Shown here piece by piece: positions 9,224 to 18,534 of a stretch of DNA of 64,000 bases. This DNA comes from an uncultured bacterium (GTDB lineage: Bacteria > Planctomycetota > Phycisphaerae > Phycisphaerales > UBA1924). The position numbers were made by a program, and so were the translations under genes. The stretch spans positions 176,228 to 240,227 of the forward strand of contig CAILKP010000061.1 in the NCBI GenBank assembly GCA_903834785.1, in the 5' to 3' direction. The stretch's first letter is position 1. Every line of letters begins with the position of its first letter. The notes beneath the pieces were generated by a model. It was given only the letters and a program-made list of their open reading frames with translations. It made no database searches and had not been told where the DNA came from.

Positions 9224-10360
9224 GTGAGCAGCAACCGATCCGAACTGGACCCCATCGCCTCCACCGAACTCGCCGCCGGCCAGGTCGCCCCGCCCGAAGC
9301 CCGCGTGCAGAGCATCGTCGACTCGCCCGAGTTCCAGGGCCGGCTCGACGCCCTCATCGCCGAGGTCGCCGCCAAGGCCAACAAGGCCAGCCCCACCAAG
9401 GCCCGCCTCGTGCGCGAACTGCTCTCCAGCGCGCTCAAGCTCATCCCCGACGGCCGCGACACCGGTGAGCTCAAGCTCATCGCCGCCGCCGTCAAGGAAC
9501 TCCGCTACGCCTACCGCGTCTTCGGCCAGTACCCCGATCCGCACAAGGTCACCATCTTCGGCTCCGCCCGCACGCCCAAGGCCCACCCCGACTACGAGGC
9601 CACCGTCGAGTTCAGCCGCCTCATCGCCGAGCAGGGCTGGATGGTCATCACCGGCGCCGGCGGCGGCATCATGGAAGCCGGCCACGTCGGCCCCGGCAAG
9701 GACAAGTCCTTCGGCGTCGCCATCCGCCTGCCCTTCGAGCAGTCCACCAACGAGGTCATCGCCGGCGACAGCAAGCTCATCACCTTCCGCTACTTCTTCA
9801 CCCGCAAGCTCATGTTCATCAGCCAGGCCGAGGCCGTCGCCCTCTTCCCCGGCGGCTTCGGCACCATGGATGAGGGCTTCGAACTCCTCACCCTCGTCCA
9901 GACCGGCAAGGCCAGCATGGTCCCCATCGTCATGTGCCAGGGCAAGGGCGAAAGCTACTGGCAGGACTTCGACGCCTTCATCCGCAAAGGCCTGATGAGC
10001 CGCGGCTGGGTCAGCGAAGAAGACCCCCACCTCTACCACATCGCCGCCACCCCGGCCGAAGCCGTCGAGCACGTCACCCGCTTCTACCGCATCTACCACT
10101 CCTCACGCTACGTCAAGGACGACCTGGTCATCCGCCTCAAGGCACCCCTCACCGCCGAACAGGTCGACAGCCTCAACACCCGCTTCGCCATGCTCGTCAA
10201 AGAAGGCAAAATGGCCCTCCGCGGCCCGTTCGATGTCGAAGAAGACCACCGCGACCTCCCCCGCCTGGTCTTCACCCACAACCGCCGCAACTTCGGCCAC
10301 GTCCGCCGCCTCATCGACGCCATCAACGACTGCACCCCCGCACCAACAGCAACGAAGTAA
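9224..10360 (+). CDS. LOG-family protein (lysine-decarboxylase-like Rossmann fold)
   Basis: LOG proteins release cytokinin-type bases from nucleoside monophosphates or act on other nucleotide monophosphates. PGGFGTMDEGFE is the family motif PGGxGTxxE; TIFGSARTP and ITGAGGGIMEAGH are the nucleotide-binding loops. At about 378 aa it is nearly twice a minimal LOG protein, with an N-terminal helical extension (about 100 residues) and a C-terminal domain (about 80), as in larger bacterial LOG-like proteins. The start is uncertain: GTG 9224 was chosen; a TTG at 9176 is in frame. Confidence 0.82.
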   Translation: MSSNRSELDPIASTELAAGQVAPPEARVQSIVDSPEFQGRLDALIAEVAAKANKASPTKARLVRELLSSALKLIPDGRDTGELKLIAAAVKELRYAYRVFGQYPDPHKVTIFGSARTPKAHPDYEATVEFSRLIAEQGWMVITGAGGGIMEAGHVGPGKDKSFGVAIRLPFEQSTNEVIAGDSKLITFRYFFTRKLMFISQAEAVALFPGGFGTMDEGFELLTLVQTGKASMVPIVMCQGKGESYWQDFDAFIRKGLMSRGWVSEEDPHLYHIAATPAEAVEHVTRFYRIYHSSRYVKDDLVIRLKAPLTAEQVDSLNTRFAMLVKEGKMALRGPFDVEEDHRDLPRLVFTHNRRNFGHVRRLIDAINDCTPAPTATK

Positions 10361-10397
10361 TCGAACGTTCCCCCTCCGCCAAACTCGCACTCCCCCA

Positions 10398-10477
10398 CAT
10401 TTGGCAATTTGGAAATTTGGCCCTTTGGCAATTTGACCATTTGACCATTTGACCATTTCCCCATTTGACCATTTGTC
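10398..10477 (+). repeat. Octamer array upstream of the TPR/YggX gene
   Basis: About ten copies of an 8-base unit of form CAATTTGG / CCCTTTGG / CCATTTGA in tandem, followed by a C/T tract that runs to the ATG at 10491. The same unit and same + orientation occur at 1613-1671, 23602-23686 and 25037-25078. Confidence 0.85.
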
Positions 10478-10490
10478 CCCCCCTCCCCCT

Positions 10491-11150
10491 ATGGACCTCA
10501 CCAAGCGCATCGCCCAGTTTGAGAACATGTGTCAGGCCGACCCGAGCAACGAGATGGCCCACTTCTCCCTCGGCAAGGCGTACGGCGAATCCGGCCGCTT
10601 CGAGGATGCCGCCGCCAGTTTCATGCGCTGCATCCAGCTCGTGCCCGACATGAGCACCGCCTACCAGATGGCCGGCGACATGCTCGTCAAGGCCGGCAAG
10701 CTCGACCGCGCGGGCGATGTCCTGACCGACGGCTTCACCGTCGCCAGCGAAAAGGGCGACCTCAAGCCCAAGAAGGCCATCGAGGAACTCCTCACCCAGC
10801 TCAAGCTCCCCATCCCGCAGGTCAAAAAGCCCGCCGCCACCGCCGCCGCGGCAGCAGTCGACGACTCCGGCCCCGTCCCCCCTGGCATGATGCGCTGCCG
10901 CAAGTCCAGCCGCATCGGCAACCCCATGCCCCGCCCGCCCTTCAAGGGCGCCCTCGGTGAGTGGATCGCCGCCAACATCTCCAAAGAAACCTTCTCCGCC
11001 TGGATCAGCCAGGGCACCAAGGTCATCAACGAACTCCGCCTCGACCTGTCCAAGGACAAGGACCAGGACACCTACGACCAGCACATGCGCGAGTACCTCG
11101 GCATCGACGATGAAGTCATGGCGGAGATCAGCAGCAAGACCAACGGCTAA
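10491..11150 (+). CDS. TPR-repeat protein fused to a YggX-like Fe(II)-trafficking domain
   Basis: 219 aa. Residues about 1-85 form two to three TPR-like helical hairpins (FSLGKAYGESGRFEDAAASF is one). An Ala/Pro linker follows. From about residue 130 the sequence matches the small iron-trafficking/oxidative-protection protein YggX: MMRCRKSS, GNPMPRPPF, the ANISKETFSAWISQGTKVIN helix, and MREYLGID at the end. Stand-alone YggX is about 90 aa. The ATG at 10491 has no Shine-Dalgarno and sits right behind the octamer array and C/T tract; an upstream in-frame ATG (10449) lies inside the array and is rejected. Confidence 0.78.
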   Translation: MDLTKRIAQFENMCQADPSNEMAHFSLGKAYGESGRFEDAAASFMRCIQLVPDMSTAYQMAGDMLVKAGKLDRAGDVLTDGFTVASEKGDLKPKKAIEELLTQLKLPIPQVKKPAATAAAAAVDDSGPVPPGMMRCRKSSRIGNPMPRPPFKGALGEWIAANISKETFSAWISQGTKVINELRLDLSKDKDQDTYDQHMREYLGIDDEVMAEISSKTNG

Positions 11151-11257
11151 ACAGCACAGAACGTGGGCGGCAGTGAGCAGGTTGCACGGCCGGCTCGCAG
11201 GAACAGCTTCTCGCGATCGCCAACTCGGGCAGACACAGCAGGTACAGGAGGCTTGGA

Positions 11258-12820
11258 TTGTCACACATCAATAGCACGTTCGTCCCGGCACGCGACCAGC
11301 TGCCACGCCCCTTCGGCCGCTTCACCGCCATCGCCAGCGTTGCAACAGCCGCCACGCTGTTCACCGCGGCAGTCGCCGGACACGCACCGGGCAAGGAGGT
11401 CACGCCAACTGACCCCACCTCCAGCCCAAAACCGGCAGGTGCGGCCGCCGCCAAGCCGGCCGAGCCCGATCTCGTCGATCAGTTCCACGCGATCCTCCTG
11501 GAGCAAGCCGGCACACCGCCCGCTGGCGGGCCCGCAGCAGCAGATGACTGCTTCGCTCTGCTTTCGCGCGCCATCGCCCAGTTCGAAGCGGCCGCCATCG
11601 CAGCGGTCGGTGCTCAAGACGGCAAAGGCGTGTTTATCCAAGGCGTCTGGGAGCCGGCCGACAAGGAACCGACCGACCCCGACTTGGTCCGGCAGTATGG
11701 TCTCGGAAGAAAGGTCATGCAGCACGCCGCAGGCTCGGAGTGCTGGGCAACCCTCGACACGCTCGCCGCCACCAGGCACTTTGTGTTCCTCAAGCCGCCA
11801 GCAGATCTCTCCAAGCCGCTTATCCTGAACTTGCCAGGCCTCCGCAAACTTGCTCGCGCATGCCGAGCGATGATGTTCCTGGCCAGTTCACGCGGCGACG
11901 ATGCGTCACTCATCCGCCACCTCCGCCACGGCCTCGCGCTCGCCCGGTTCGCCGATCACGATGGAACCCTCATCGGTCGTGACTACGCAGAGTCTGTCGA
12001 ATACCTCATGCTCGAGGAGCTGCTCTTCATCCTCAGCGAGCGCCAACTGCCTTCAGCGACTCTTGATCAGATCCTGGAGGTGTTCAGCGCCCAGCCCGCG
12101 TTTCCGCCGGAGCACTGGCACCTCCGTCTGCTCAGTATCGAGCTGCGATTTATCGGTTCACAGCTCCTCACGCCAGAAGGGACCCCGCGAGCGGATGCTC
12201 CGCCCGAGAAGCTCGCCGCACTGTTCGGCCTCGATGCTTCCGAAGGTACCGAGAAGTCACTTGCTGACCAGTTTCGGGAGCGCTACCCCAATCCCCTCTC
12301 GCTGAGTGAACAGTTCTCCCAGATTACTGCGGCGATGGACTCGTTCGGTCGGGTGATCGCCGTCCCGCGTCCCTCGCGCACCAAGTCACTCTCGCCCGAT
12401 GCCATCAAGGGCCTCATCACCGCCAGACGCAATCCGCTGGCCAATCTCATTTCCTACGCCTGGAAGCCCATCCGGCTGGACATGCACGATCGGCATTTGG
12501 CGTTTCGAAACGGTACCTTGGCCGTTCTGTCACTCGAACAGTTCCGGGCCGCCAACGGAAAACTCCCCGGTTCGCTGGCAGAGGCAAAGCTGCCCGACGC
12601 GGCAGATCCCTACTCCGGCCTTTCCTTCAAATACCGCCTGACCGACCCCGCTAAGGAACCCGGAGGCCGCCGTTACGTGGTCTACAGCGTCGGCCTTGAC
12701 GGCAAGGACGATGAGGGCAAGGTAGATCCGCAGTGCCTCCACTGTGACAACGCCCTTCGCCCGTACGGATCCGGCCAGGACTTCATCATCAACCGCCCCC
12801 GCTCCTTCCTCACCCCCTGA
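11258..12820 (+). CDS. Secreted or membrane-anchored hypothetical protein
   Basis: 520 aa. The TTG start at 11258 has AGGAGG about seven bases upstream. An Arg-containing N-terminus leads into a hydrophobic Ala-rich segment (about 22-45), a signal peptide or anchor. The body is helical. The end has a pattern common in planctomycete proteins with many paralogues: an FRAANGKLPGSL segment, DPYSG, and YVVYSVGLDGKDDEG. Function unknown. It converges with the permease gene, with a dispersed repeat between them. Confidence 0.75.
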   Translation: MSHINSTFVPARDQLPRPFGRFTAIASVATAATLFTAAVAGHAPGKEVTPTDPTSSPKPAGAAAAKPAEPDLVDQFHAILLEQAGTPPAGGPAAADDCFALLSRAIAQFEAAAIAAVGAQDGKGVFIQGVWEPADKEPTDPDLVRQYGLGRKVMQHAAGSECWATLDTLAATRHFVFLKPPADLSKPLILNLPGLRKLARACRAMMFLASSRGDDASLIRHLRHGLALARFADHDGTLIGRDYAESVEYLMLEELLFILSERQLPSATLDQILEVFSAQPAFPPEHWHLRLLSIELRFIGSQLLTPEGTPRADAPPEKLAALFGLDASEGTEKSLADQFRERYPNPLSLSEQFSQITAAMDSFGRVIAVPRPSRTKSLSPDAIKGLITARRNPLANLISYAWKPIRLDMHDRHLAFRNGTLAVLSLEQFRAANGKLPGSLAEAKLPDAADPYSGLSFKYRLTDPAKEPGGRRYVVYSVGLDGKDDEGKVDPQCLHCDNALRPYGSGQDFIINRPRSFLTP

Positions 12821-12872
12821 CCGCCCCGCACGCGCCACCCTTCTCTCTCCCGTACTCCCTTCTTCTCCTGCC

Positions 12873-12947
12873 CTCCGCGTTCCTTGCCTTCCCCCCTCCG
12901 CGCCCTCCGCGTTCATCTCCCCGCCTTTCCTCGCAACCCGCGACTCA
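12873..12947. repeat. Dispersed GAGTCGCG-type element (convergent junction)
   Basis: C/T-rich sequence with CTCCGCGTTCCTTGCC, CTCCGCGCCCTCCGCG and TTCATCTCCCCGCC, ending in CGCGACTC that overlaps the stop codon of the minus-strand permease. The block is nearly identical to 27853-27925, also at a convergent gene pair. Confidence 0.8.
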
Positions 12948-14690
12948 CACCTTAAAGATCGCCCCCAGCTTCTTGCCCAGCAGGATGCTCGCCCCCACCA
13001 GCGTCGTCGCCAGCAGCGCCATGCCCCACACGCCCATCGCGCTGGCAATGTGCGGCCCGTCCGCCAGCCGGTTCGCAAAGTTAAAGATCGCCTTGGTAAT
13101 CGGCGCGTGCTGGCTCTGCTGGGCCAGCAGCAGTGAGTCCGACACCTCCAGCATCGCAAACGCAAACGCCAGCAAGGCGCCAGCGATCAAGTTCGCCGCA
13201 ATCAGCGGCACAATGATCCGCCGCACCGCCGTAAACGTGCTCGCCCCCAGGTTCAGCGCGGCCTCTTCCATCTGCCCGCTGGTCTGCTGCAGCCCCGCCA
13301 CCACGGCACGCACGATGTACGGCAGCCGTCGCACCGCATAAGCAATGATCAGGATCGGGAACGGGTTCGGGTCCGCCCCAAGCACACTGGCAAAGCCCTC
13401 CAGCGGGTCACCCTTGCCCAGCGGCCACTGCAGACTCACCGCAATAAACCCGAAGGCCATCACCAGCCCCGGCACCGCAATCGGTAGCATGCACAAGGCA
13501 TCCAGCAGCCCGCGCCCCTTGATGTTCGTCCGCACGATCAAATACCCCGCCAGCAGCCCCAGCACCAGGTCCAGCACCACCGCACAGAAGGCCAGCAGCA
13601 GCGAGTTGCGAATCGCCCCGAACGCATCCGGGTGCGTCAGCGCCTGCTCAAAGTGCGACCCCGTAAACCGCGTCGGCAGCACCGACTGATACCACGAGCC
13701 CGGCTCCGCCAGCGCCGTGAAAATCACCCCCAGGTGCGGCAGCAGCGCGGCCCCGCACACCACCGCAAACAGCCCCGATGCCGCGATCCCGCCCCACAGC
13801 GGCAGCTTCGCCTCGCTCGATGCCCGCGACGCCTTGGCCTGCATCGCGTACGCCGCACCCGCCAGGAACCGCTTGCCGATGATGTAAATCCCCACCGCCA
13901 TCACCAGCATGATCAGCGTCAGCGCATACGGCTGCGCAGACGATTCCACTTCCTTGAGCCCATTGAAAATCTGTACCGGCGTGACCCGGTTGAAGTCAAA
14001 CACAAGCGGCGCGCCAAGTTCGGTAAACGACCAGATGAACACCACCGTGCCGCCGGCAAACAAACCCGGCCGGATCAGCGGCAACGTGATCTGAAGCAGC
14101 CGCCGCATCGGCCCCGCCCCCAGGTTCTCCGCCGCCTCATCCAGCGCAGGGTCCAGGTTCGCCAGCGCCGCCGTCGCGTTGAGATAAATGATCGGGTACA
14201 GCGACAACGCCTGCGCCACCGCCACACCGAAGAACCGCGCCGAGCCCAGAATGTCCCACTCTGTGCCCAGCAGCGCGTTGAGCGCACCTTCCCGCCCCAG
14301 AATCATCTTAAACCCGATCGCCCCCACAAACGGCGGCAGGATCAGCGGCACCAGCACCAGCGCGTTGTACATGCCCTTGAGCGGGAACCGGTACCGCACA
14401 CTCAGCACCGCCAGCGGCAGCGCGATGATCGAGGCCAGCACCGTCGTCGTCGTCGCCAGCATCAGCGAGTTGACCAGCCCCTCCCGCAGTACCGGATCGC
14501 GGAACACCAGCGCAATGTTCGCAAACGTGAACCCCGACCGCCCCGCCGCATCGGCATAAAACGCCCCGCGCAGCGTCATCGCCACCGGATACACAAGAAA
14601 CAACCCCAGCAGGCCCAGAAGGCCGAACATCAGCAGGTACTGTGGAATCTGTCTGCGGCTGCTCATCGCCGCGAGGGTAGTTCCCCTCAC
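12945..14690 (-). CDS. ABC transporter permease with two permease domains (FbpB/iron type)
   Basis: 581 aa with about 12 predicted membrane helices in two halves. Each half has an EAA loop that docks the ATPase: EAAENLGAGPMRRLLQ in the first and EEAALNLGASTFTAVRR in the second. This duplicated form is typical of ferric iron or thiamine importers. No binding protein or ATPase gene is visible nearby. GTG at 14690 overlaps the stop of the upstream glycosyltransferase (GTGA), suggesting translational coupling; ATG at 14666 is the alternative. Confidence 0.87.
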   Translation of the reverse strand: MRGTTLAAMSSRRQIPQYLLMFGLLGLLGLFLVYPVAMTLRGAFYADAAGRSGFTFANIALVFRDPVLREGLVNSLMLATTTTVLASIIALPLAVLSVRYRFPLKGMYNALVLVPLILPPFVGAIGFKMILGREGALNALLGTEWDILGSARFFGVAVAQALSLYPIIYLNATAALANLDPALDEAAENLGAGPMRRLLQITLPLIRPGLFAGGTVVFIWSFTELGAPLVFDFNRVTPVQIFNGLKEVESSAQPYALTLIMLVMAVGIYIIGKRFLAGAAYAMQAKASRASSEAKLPLWGGIAASGLFAVVCGAALLPHLGVIFTALAEPGSWYQSVLPTRFTGSHFEQALTHPDAFGAIRNSLLLAFCAVVLDLVLGLLAGYLIVRTNIKGRGLLDALCMLPIAVPGLVMAFGFIAVSLQWPLGKGDPLEGFASVLGADPNPFPILIIAYAVRRLPYIVRAVVAGLQQTSGQMEEAALNLGASTFTAVRRIIVPLIAANLIAGALLAFAFAMLEVSDSLLLAQQSQHAPITKAIFNFANRLADGPHIASAMGVWGMALLATTLVGASILLGKKLGAIFKV

Positions 14691-15919
14691 GCGCCCGAAG
14701 CCGCCCGCATCCCCGCCCCATCACCCGCGGTCGATCCCTCCGCCCTCACCCCGAACTCCGACGACACCCCACGCCGCAGCGCCAGTGCATACCGGATCGC
14801 CGCCTCCAGCCCGTCAACCATCCGCGGAATGCTGTACCGACCGTGAATCGTCGCCGATGCCGCCTCCGCAAGCCGCCTCCGCAGCGCGACATCCACCGCC
14901 AGCCGTTCAATCGTCCGGGTCATCGCTTCCGTGCTGCCGTGCTGGTACACCAGCCCGTTGTACTCGTGCCGCATCGCCTCAATCTCAGGGTTCTGCGCAT
15001 CGGTCCGGTCGCTGGTCACCACCGGCACGCCGTACGCCATCGCATGGTTCAGCGACAGCCCCACGTTCTCCGGGTACACAAACTGCTCCGCCGTCAGGAA
15101 GTACGGCGCCAGTTCCGACTCGTCGTAAATCGCACCCTTGAACACAACCCGATCAGCAACGCCCGCCGCCGCCGCCATCTCCTTGAGCTTGCCCTCCGCC
15201 GGCCCCTTGCCGATCAGCACCGCCCGAATCCCCGGGTGCTTGCCCTTCAGCGCAGCCACCGTCGCAATCAGCCGGTCGATCCGGTTCTGATCCAGCAGCC
15301 GCGAAACCAGCAGCAGCCGCGGCCCGCCCGGCAACCACTCCCTGGCCACAAACGCCTCGAGCTCCGCCTGCTTGTTCCGCCAGGCCGCGATCTGCGCAGA
15401 AATCGGCCGGATATCCACCGTGTTGAGCGCCACAAACGTCCTCGCCCGCGGCACGCCGCTCAGCACCAGCGCATCCGCCGTCCCGCGGTTGTACAGCACC
15501 ACCGCATCGCCCAGCAGCCCCATCCACTGCCGCAGCCTCGTCTTGATCGGCGCATCGTGCTTGGAATATCCATGCCCCCACAGCACCACCGGGATCCCCC
15601 GCATCCGCGCCCGCAGAATCGTCACCGGGTGCGACAGCAGCCGCAGGTTCCACGGCAGCACCAGCACATCCGCACCCTTGAGGTCACTGGCCGATGGCGC
15701 ATGCCACTCAATGCCCATCACGCCCGCCAGCCGGATCCGATGATGCTTGGACTCAAACGCCGCGAACCCATCCGGTTCCACGCTCGGCACGTGCGGCTCA
15801 TCCCCGCGCGACACCGTCACCGTCAGCCCCGGCCGCTGCGCCAGTTCACGGAACACCGGCACCCGGTACTTGGGGAGCGCCGGCTGCATGATGAACACTC
15901 GAATCGGCAACGCAGGCAC
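14687..15919 (-). CDS. Glycosyltransferase, GT4 type
   Basis: 410 aa GT-B fold protein. The central LLLVSRLLDQNRIDRLI segment, IRAVLIGKGPAEGKL, and the late PENVGLSLNHAMAYGVPVVT (donor-binding E-x7-E region with Pro/Gly-rich loop) fit family GT4. Acceptor and sugar are unknown. GTG start; its stop overlaps the permease start. Pairing of a glycosyltransferase with an iron-type permease is odd and may only be positional. Confidence 0.85.
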   Translation of the reverse strand: MPALPIRVFIMQPALPKYRVPVFRELAQRPGLTVTVSRGDEPHVPSVEPDGFAAFESKHHRIRLAGVMGIEWHAPSASDLKGADVLVLPWNLRLLSHPVTILRARMRGIPVVLWGHGYSKHDAPIKTRLRQWMGLLGDAVVLYNRGTADALVLSGVPRARTFVALNTVDIRPISAQIAAWRNKQAELEAFVAREWLPGGPRLLLVSRLLDQNRIDRLIATVAALKGKHPGIRAVLIGKGPAEGKLKEMAAAAGVADRVVFKGAIYDESELAPYFLTAEQFVYPENVGLSLNHAMAYGVPVVTSDRTDAQNPEIEAMRHEYNGLVYQHGSTEAMTRTIERLAVDVALRRRLAEAASATIHGRYSIPRMVDGLEAAIRYALALRRGVSSEFGVRAEGSTAGDGAGMRAASGA

Positions 15920-16098
15920 ACTCCAAAGCTCACATCAGGCCGCAATCCCGACTCACCGCCAAACCAGCGGTGCAGATATCGGACGCTCGCCTCCAACCTC
16001 ACAACCTCGCTCCCCCTATCGGCCAACCAGCGGCACCGTCGCGGTCCACGACCCGCGCCTGCCCCAGTTCCCGGCTCTTTCCCGAGCCATCGCCCCGC

Positions 16099-16371
16099 CT
16101 AATCCTCACCAAAGCCGGATTCCACCAGCTTGGCCAGCGCAGTAATCGCCTCCTGGGCGTCCTCGCCATCCGCAACCACTTCCAGCTCCGTCCCCTGCGT
16201 CGCCGCCAGCAGCATCATCTGCATAATCGACTTGCCATCCACCGTCTGGTCATCCCGCCGCACCGTGACCTCCGCCTTAAACGCCGCGGCACAATCCACA
16301 AACTCCATCGCCGGGCGCGCGTGCAGCCCCAGCCTGTTGCGGATCGTCACGATGGTCGTCAGCTTCGCCAT
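16099..16371 (-). CDS. HPr-family phosphocarrier protein
   Basis: 90 aa. HPr passes phosphate from enzyme I to EIIA proteins. The active histidine His17 is in NRLGLHARPA; Ser48 in DGKSIMQMM is at the position phosphorylated by HPr kinase. A longer upstream frame is rejected because the HPr fold starts at MAKLTT. Third gene of hpf-ptsN-HPr, so it may be an NPr-like regulatory carrier. No enzyme I gene is in the window. Confidence 0.94.
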   Translation of the reverse strand: MAKLTTIVTIRNRLGLHARPAMEFVDCAAAFKAEVTVRRDDQTVDGKSIMQMMLLAATQGTELEVVADGEDAQEAITALAKLVESGFGED

Positions 16372-16442
16372 GCCAGCAAAAACGTGGATCAAACATGCCT
16401 GAACCCGAGCCGCCCGACACCCCCCGACTTGCTCACCACATC

Positions 16443-16919
16443 TCACCCACCCATCGAGGTGCTGTCCGCCTCATCCAGCAGCACCTGCACCTCTTCCAGC
16501 GTCGAGGCCTGACGCAGGAACTTGCGGAACGTGTCCTTCGACAGGTTCTTGAAGATCACCTCCATCGCCTGCAGGTGGTGCTCCGGCCGATCCTCCGGCG
16601 AGACCAGCAGGAAGACCGAATACACCGGCTGCTTGTCCAGTGAGTTAAACTCGATCCCCGTCTGCGAGAGCCCGACGGCCGCACACATCTTCTTGATGCC
16701 CGGGTGCTTCACATGCGGCACCGCCACCCCGCGGCCGAACCCCGTCGAGCCGCGACGCTCGCGGTCCAGCACACGCGTAATCAGCTCGCCCTGCAGTGCG
16801 GCCGGAACCGCCTCACACGCCACCAGACCGGCGACCAGTTCCTTGACAACATCGTCGCGATGCTGTGCCTTCAGCGAAGGCACAATGGCTCCGGACGCGA
16901 CGATTTGGGTCAGCTTCAT
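16443..16919 (-). CDS. ptsN: PTS EIIA domain protein, PtsN type
   Basis: 158 aa, a single EIIA domain of the fructose/mannitol family. The phosphorylated His69 is in GRGVAVPHVKHPG. Stand-alone EIIA next to hpf and HPr is the arrangement of the nitrogen-PTS EIIA(Ntr), which regulates rather than transports. The gene is 71 bp upstream of HPr and follows hpf. Confidence 0.92.
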   Translation of the reverse strand: MKLTQIVASGAIVPSLKAQHRDDVVKELVAGLVACEAVPAALQGELITRVLDRERRGSTGFGRGVAVPHVKHPGIKKMCAAVGLSQTGIEFNSLDKQPVYSVFLLVSPEDRPEHHLQAMEVIFKNLSKDTFRKFLRQASTLEEVQVLLDEADSTSMGG

Positions 16920-17132
16920 CGATCAAACTCCGATCCGAGACTGCAACTCCGGACGATCGAGGCCCGACGGGCGGCCTCAGTAGCACACACCCCGCTCCCC
17001 GACTCCGTCACCCCGTCCCCGACCTTGCCCCGCCCACCCGATCCGGGCCGTCGTCGCCCCGCGAGGTCCGATTGATGGAAGCTCCCGGCCCGCAGGTGCT
17101 CGGTCAGCATCCGCCCCGGGGAACTTCTGACT

Positions 17133-17426
17133 TCACACACCCTTGGTCTTTTCCTTAAACGTCGTCAGCTGCCGCGACACCTTGTCCACGGCCTCATCAA
17201 TGCAGTGGTACAGGTCCTCACCCTTGCAATGACCCACAAAATCATCGTGCTTCTCGACATCCACCACCACTTCCACGTGGAAGTGCTTCGGCGGCTCCTT
17301 CTCCAGCCGCACGGTGATGAGCTGGACTCTCTCGGAGAACTTCAGCAGCTTGGCCACCTTGGTGTCGGCGTACGTACGGATTGCCTCGGTCACTTCCAGA
17401 TGCTTACCAACCACATCAACGCGCAT
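17133..17426 (-). CDS. hpf: Ribosome hibernation-promoting factor, short form
   Basis: 97 aa. HPF binds the 30S subunit and promotes inactive 100S ribosomes in stationary phase. The sequence MRVDVVGKHLEVTEAIR, the FHVEVVVDV strand and DLYHCIDEAVDKVSRQL fit the family. The ATG has AAGGAG upstream; a longer frame to 17624 is rejected on that basis. The short form lacks the C-terminal dimerisation domain. First gene of the hpf-ptsN-HPr cluster, divergent from ubiE. Confidence 0.94.
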   Translation of the reverse strand: MRVDVVGKHLEVTEAIRTYADTKVAKLLKFSERVQLITVRLEKEPPKHFHVEVVVDVEKHDDFVGHCKGEDLYHCIDEAVDKVSRQLTTFKEKTKGV

Positions 17427-17673
17427 GCTTGCTCCTTCGTGTCGGCGCCCTCGGGCACGCCCGACCGGGTTCTGATAACTCGGGCATGATAGATGCTGCC
17501 GGGGGCACAGAATGGGCACCGCCGCCCCGTGCGGCACCGTTCTGACCGCACGCCGGCCCCGATCGGGCAAACACACCACCCCCGCTCCTGAAAAACTCCG
17601 AACATCTCGCACCCTCGCCCGCATCCGCCAAGGCCTCCTGGCTCCGAAGTGTTACCATCCGGCGAACTCCAAA

Positions 17674-18534
17674 ATGACCAGCCCCGCCCATCCCGCCGCC
17701 TCCCCCAGCCCGGCAGCCAGCCCCGCCGGCACGCCCGCCCCCAGCCCCACCCCCAGCCCAACCCCGGAGGCCTGGAAGCAGCAGGAACTCGCCAGCCCCC
17801 ACACCCGCACCGACAAACAAGAGAAAGTGCGGCGGATGTTCGCCGCCATCGCCCAAAGCTACGACCTCAACAACCGCCTCCACTCCTTCTGGCAGGACCA
17901 GGCCTGGCGACGCTTCGCCGTCCGTCAGGCCGCCCTGGTCGGCGGCGAGACCGTCGTCGATGTCGCCTGCGGCACCGGCGATCTGTCCATTGCCTTCGCC
18001 CGCGCCCGCAAGGCCCCCGCCCGCGTCATCGGCATCGACTACACCCGCGAAATGCTCGATGTCGCCGAACGCCGCCGCCAGGCCCAGCTCCGTGCCGCCC
18101 GCGGCAGCGATGTCGAACGCTCCATCTGCTACATCGAGGGCGATGCCCAGCACCTCCCATTGGCCGATGCCACCGCCGATGTCGTCTCCATCGCCTTCGG
18201 CATCCGCAACGTGCAGGAACCCAAAGCCGCCCTCCGCGAGTTTTACCGCATCCTCCTCCCCGGCGGCCGCCTGGTCATCCTGGAGTTCGACACCCCCCGG
18301 CTCCCCATCGTCAAACAGCTCTCGACCTGGTACACCAACTGGCTCATGCCCCGCACCGCCACGCTCATCGCCGGCGATACCAGCGGCGCGTACAAGTACC
18401 TCCCCGCCAGCGTCGCCACCTTCATGAACGCCGAGCAGCTCTCCGCCGCCATGACCGAAGTCGGCTTCACCGACTGCCGCCGCATCCCGCTCACCCTGGG
18501 CGTCTGCATCTGCCACGTCGGCCACAAACGCTGA
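17674..18534 (+). CDS. ubiE: Demethylmenaquinone / 2-polyprenyl-benzoquinol methyltransferase
   Basis: 286 aa class I SAM methyltransferase. Motif I is VVDVACGTGDLS; IAFGIRNVQE is the UbiE/MenG signature; RILLPGGRLVILEFDTP follows. The first 45 or so residues are a Pro/Ser/Ala-rich extension not typical of the family. It performs the C-methylation in menaquinone (most likely here) or ubiquinone synthesis. Confidence 0.93.
   Translation: MTSPAHPAASPSPAASPAGTPAPSPTPSPTPEAWKQQELASPHTRTDKQEKVRRMFAAIAQSYDLNNRLHSFWQDQAWRRFAVRQAALVGGETVVDVACGTGDLSIAFARARKAPARVIGIDYTREMLDVAERRRQAQLRAARGSDVERSICYIEGDAQHLPLADATADVVSIAFGIRNVQEPKAALREFYRILLPGGRLVILEFDTPRLPIVKQLSTWYTNWLMPRTATLIAGDTSGAYKYLPASVATFMNAEQLSAAMTEVGFTDCRRIPLTLGVCICHVGHKR

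Noticed and set aside
13632..16102. Two long plus-strand Arg/Pro/His-rich frames opposite the permease and glycosyltransferase
   Set aside because: Shadow frames of recognised minus-strand genes.
16940..16975. GAGGCC...GGCCTC hairpin between hpf and ptsN as a terminator
   Set aside because: Short stem without a T-run; genes on both sides look like one cluster.
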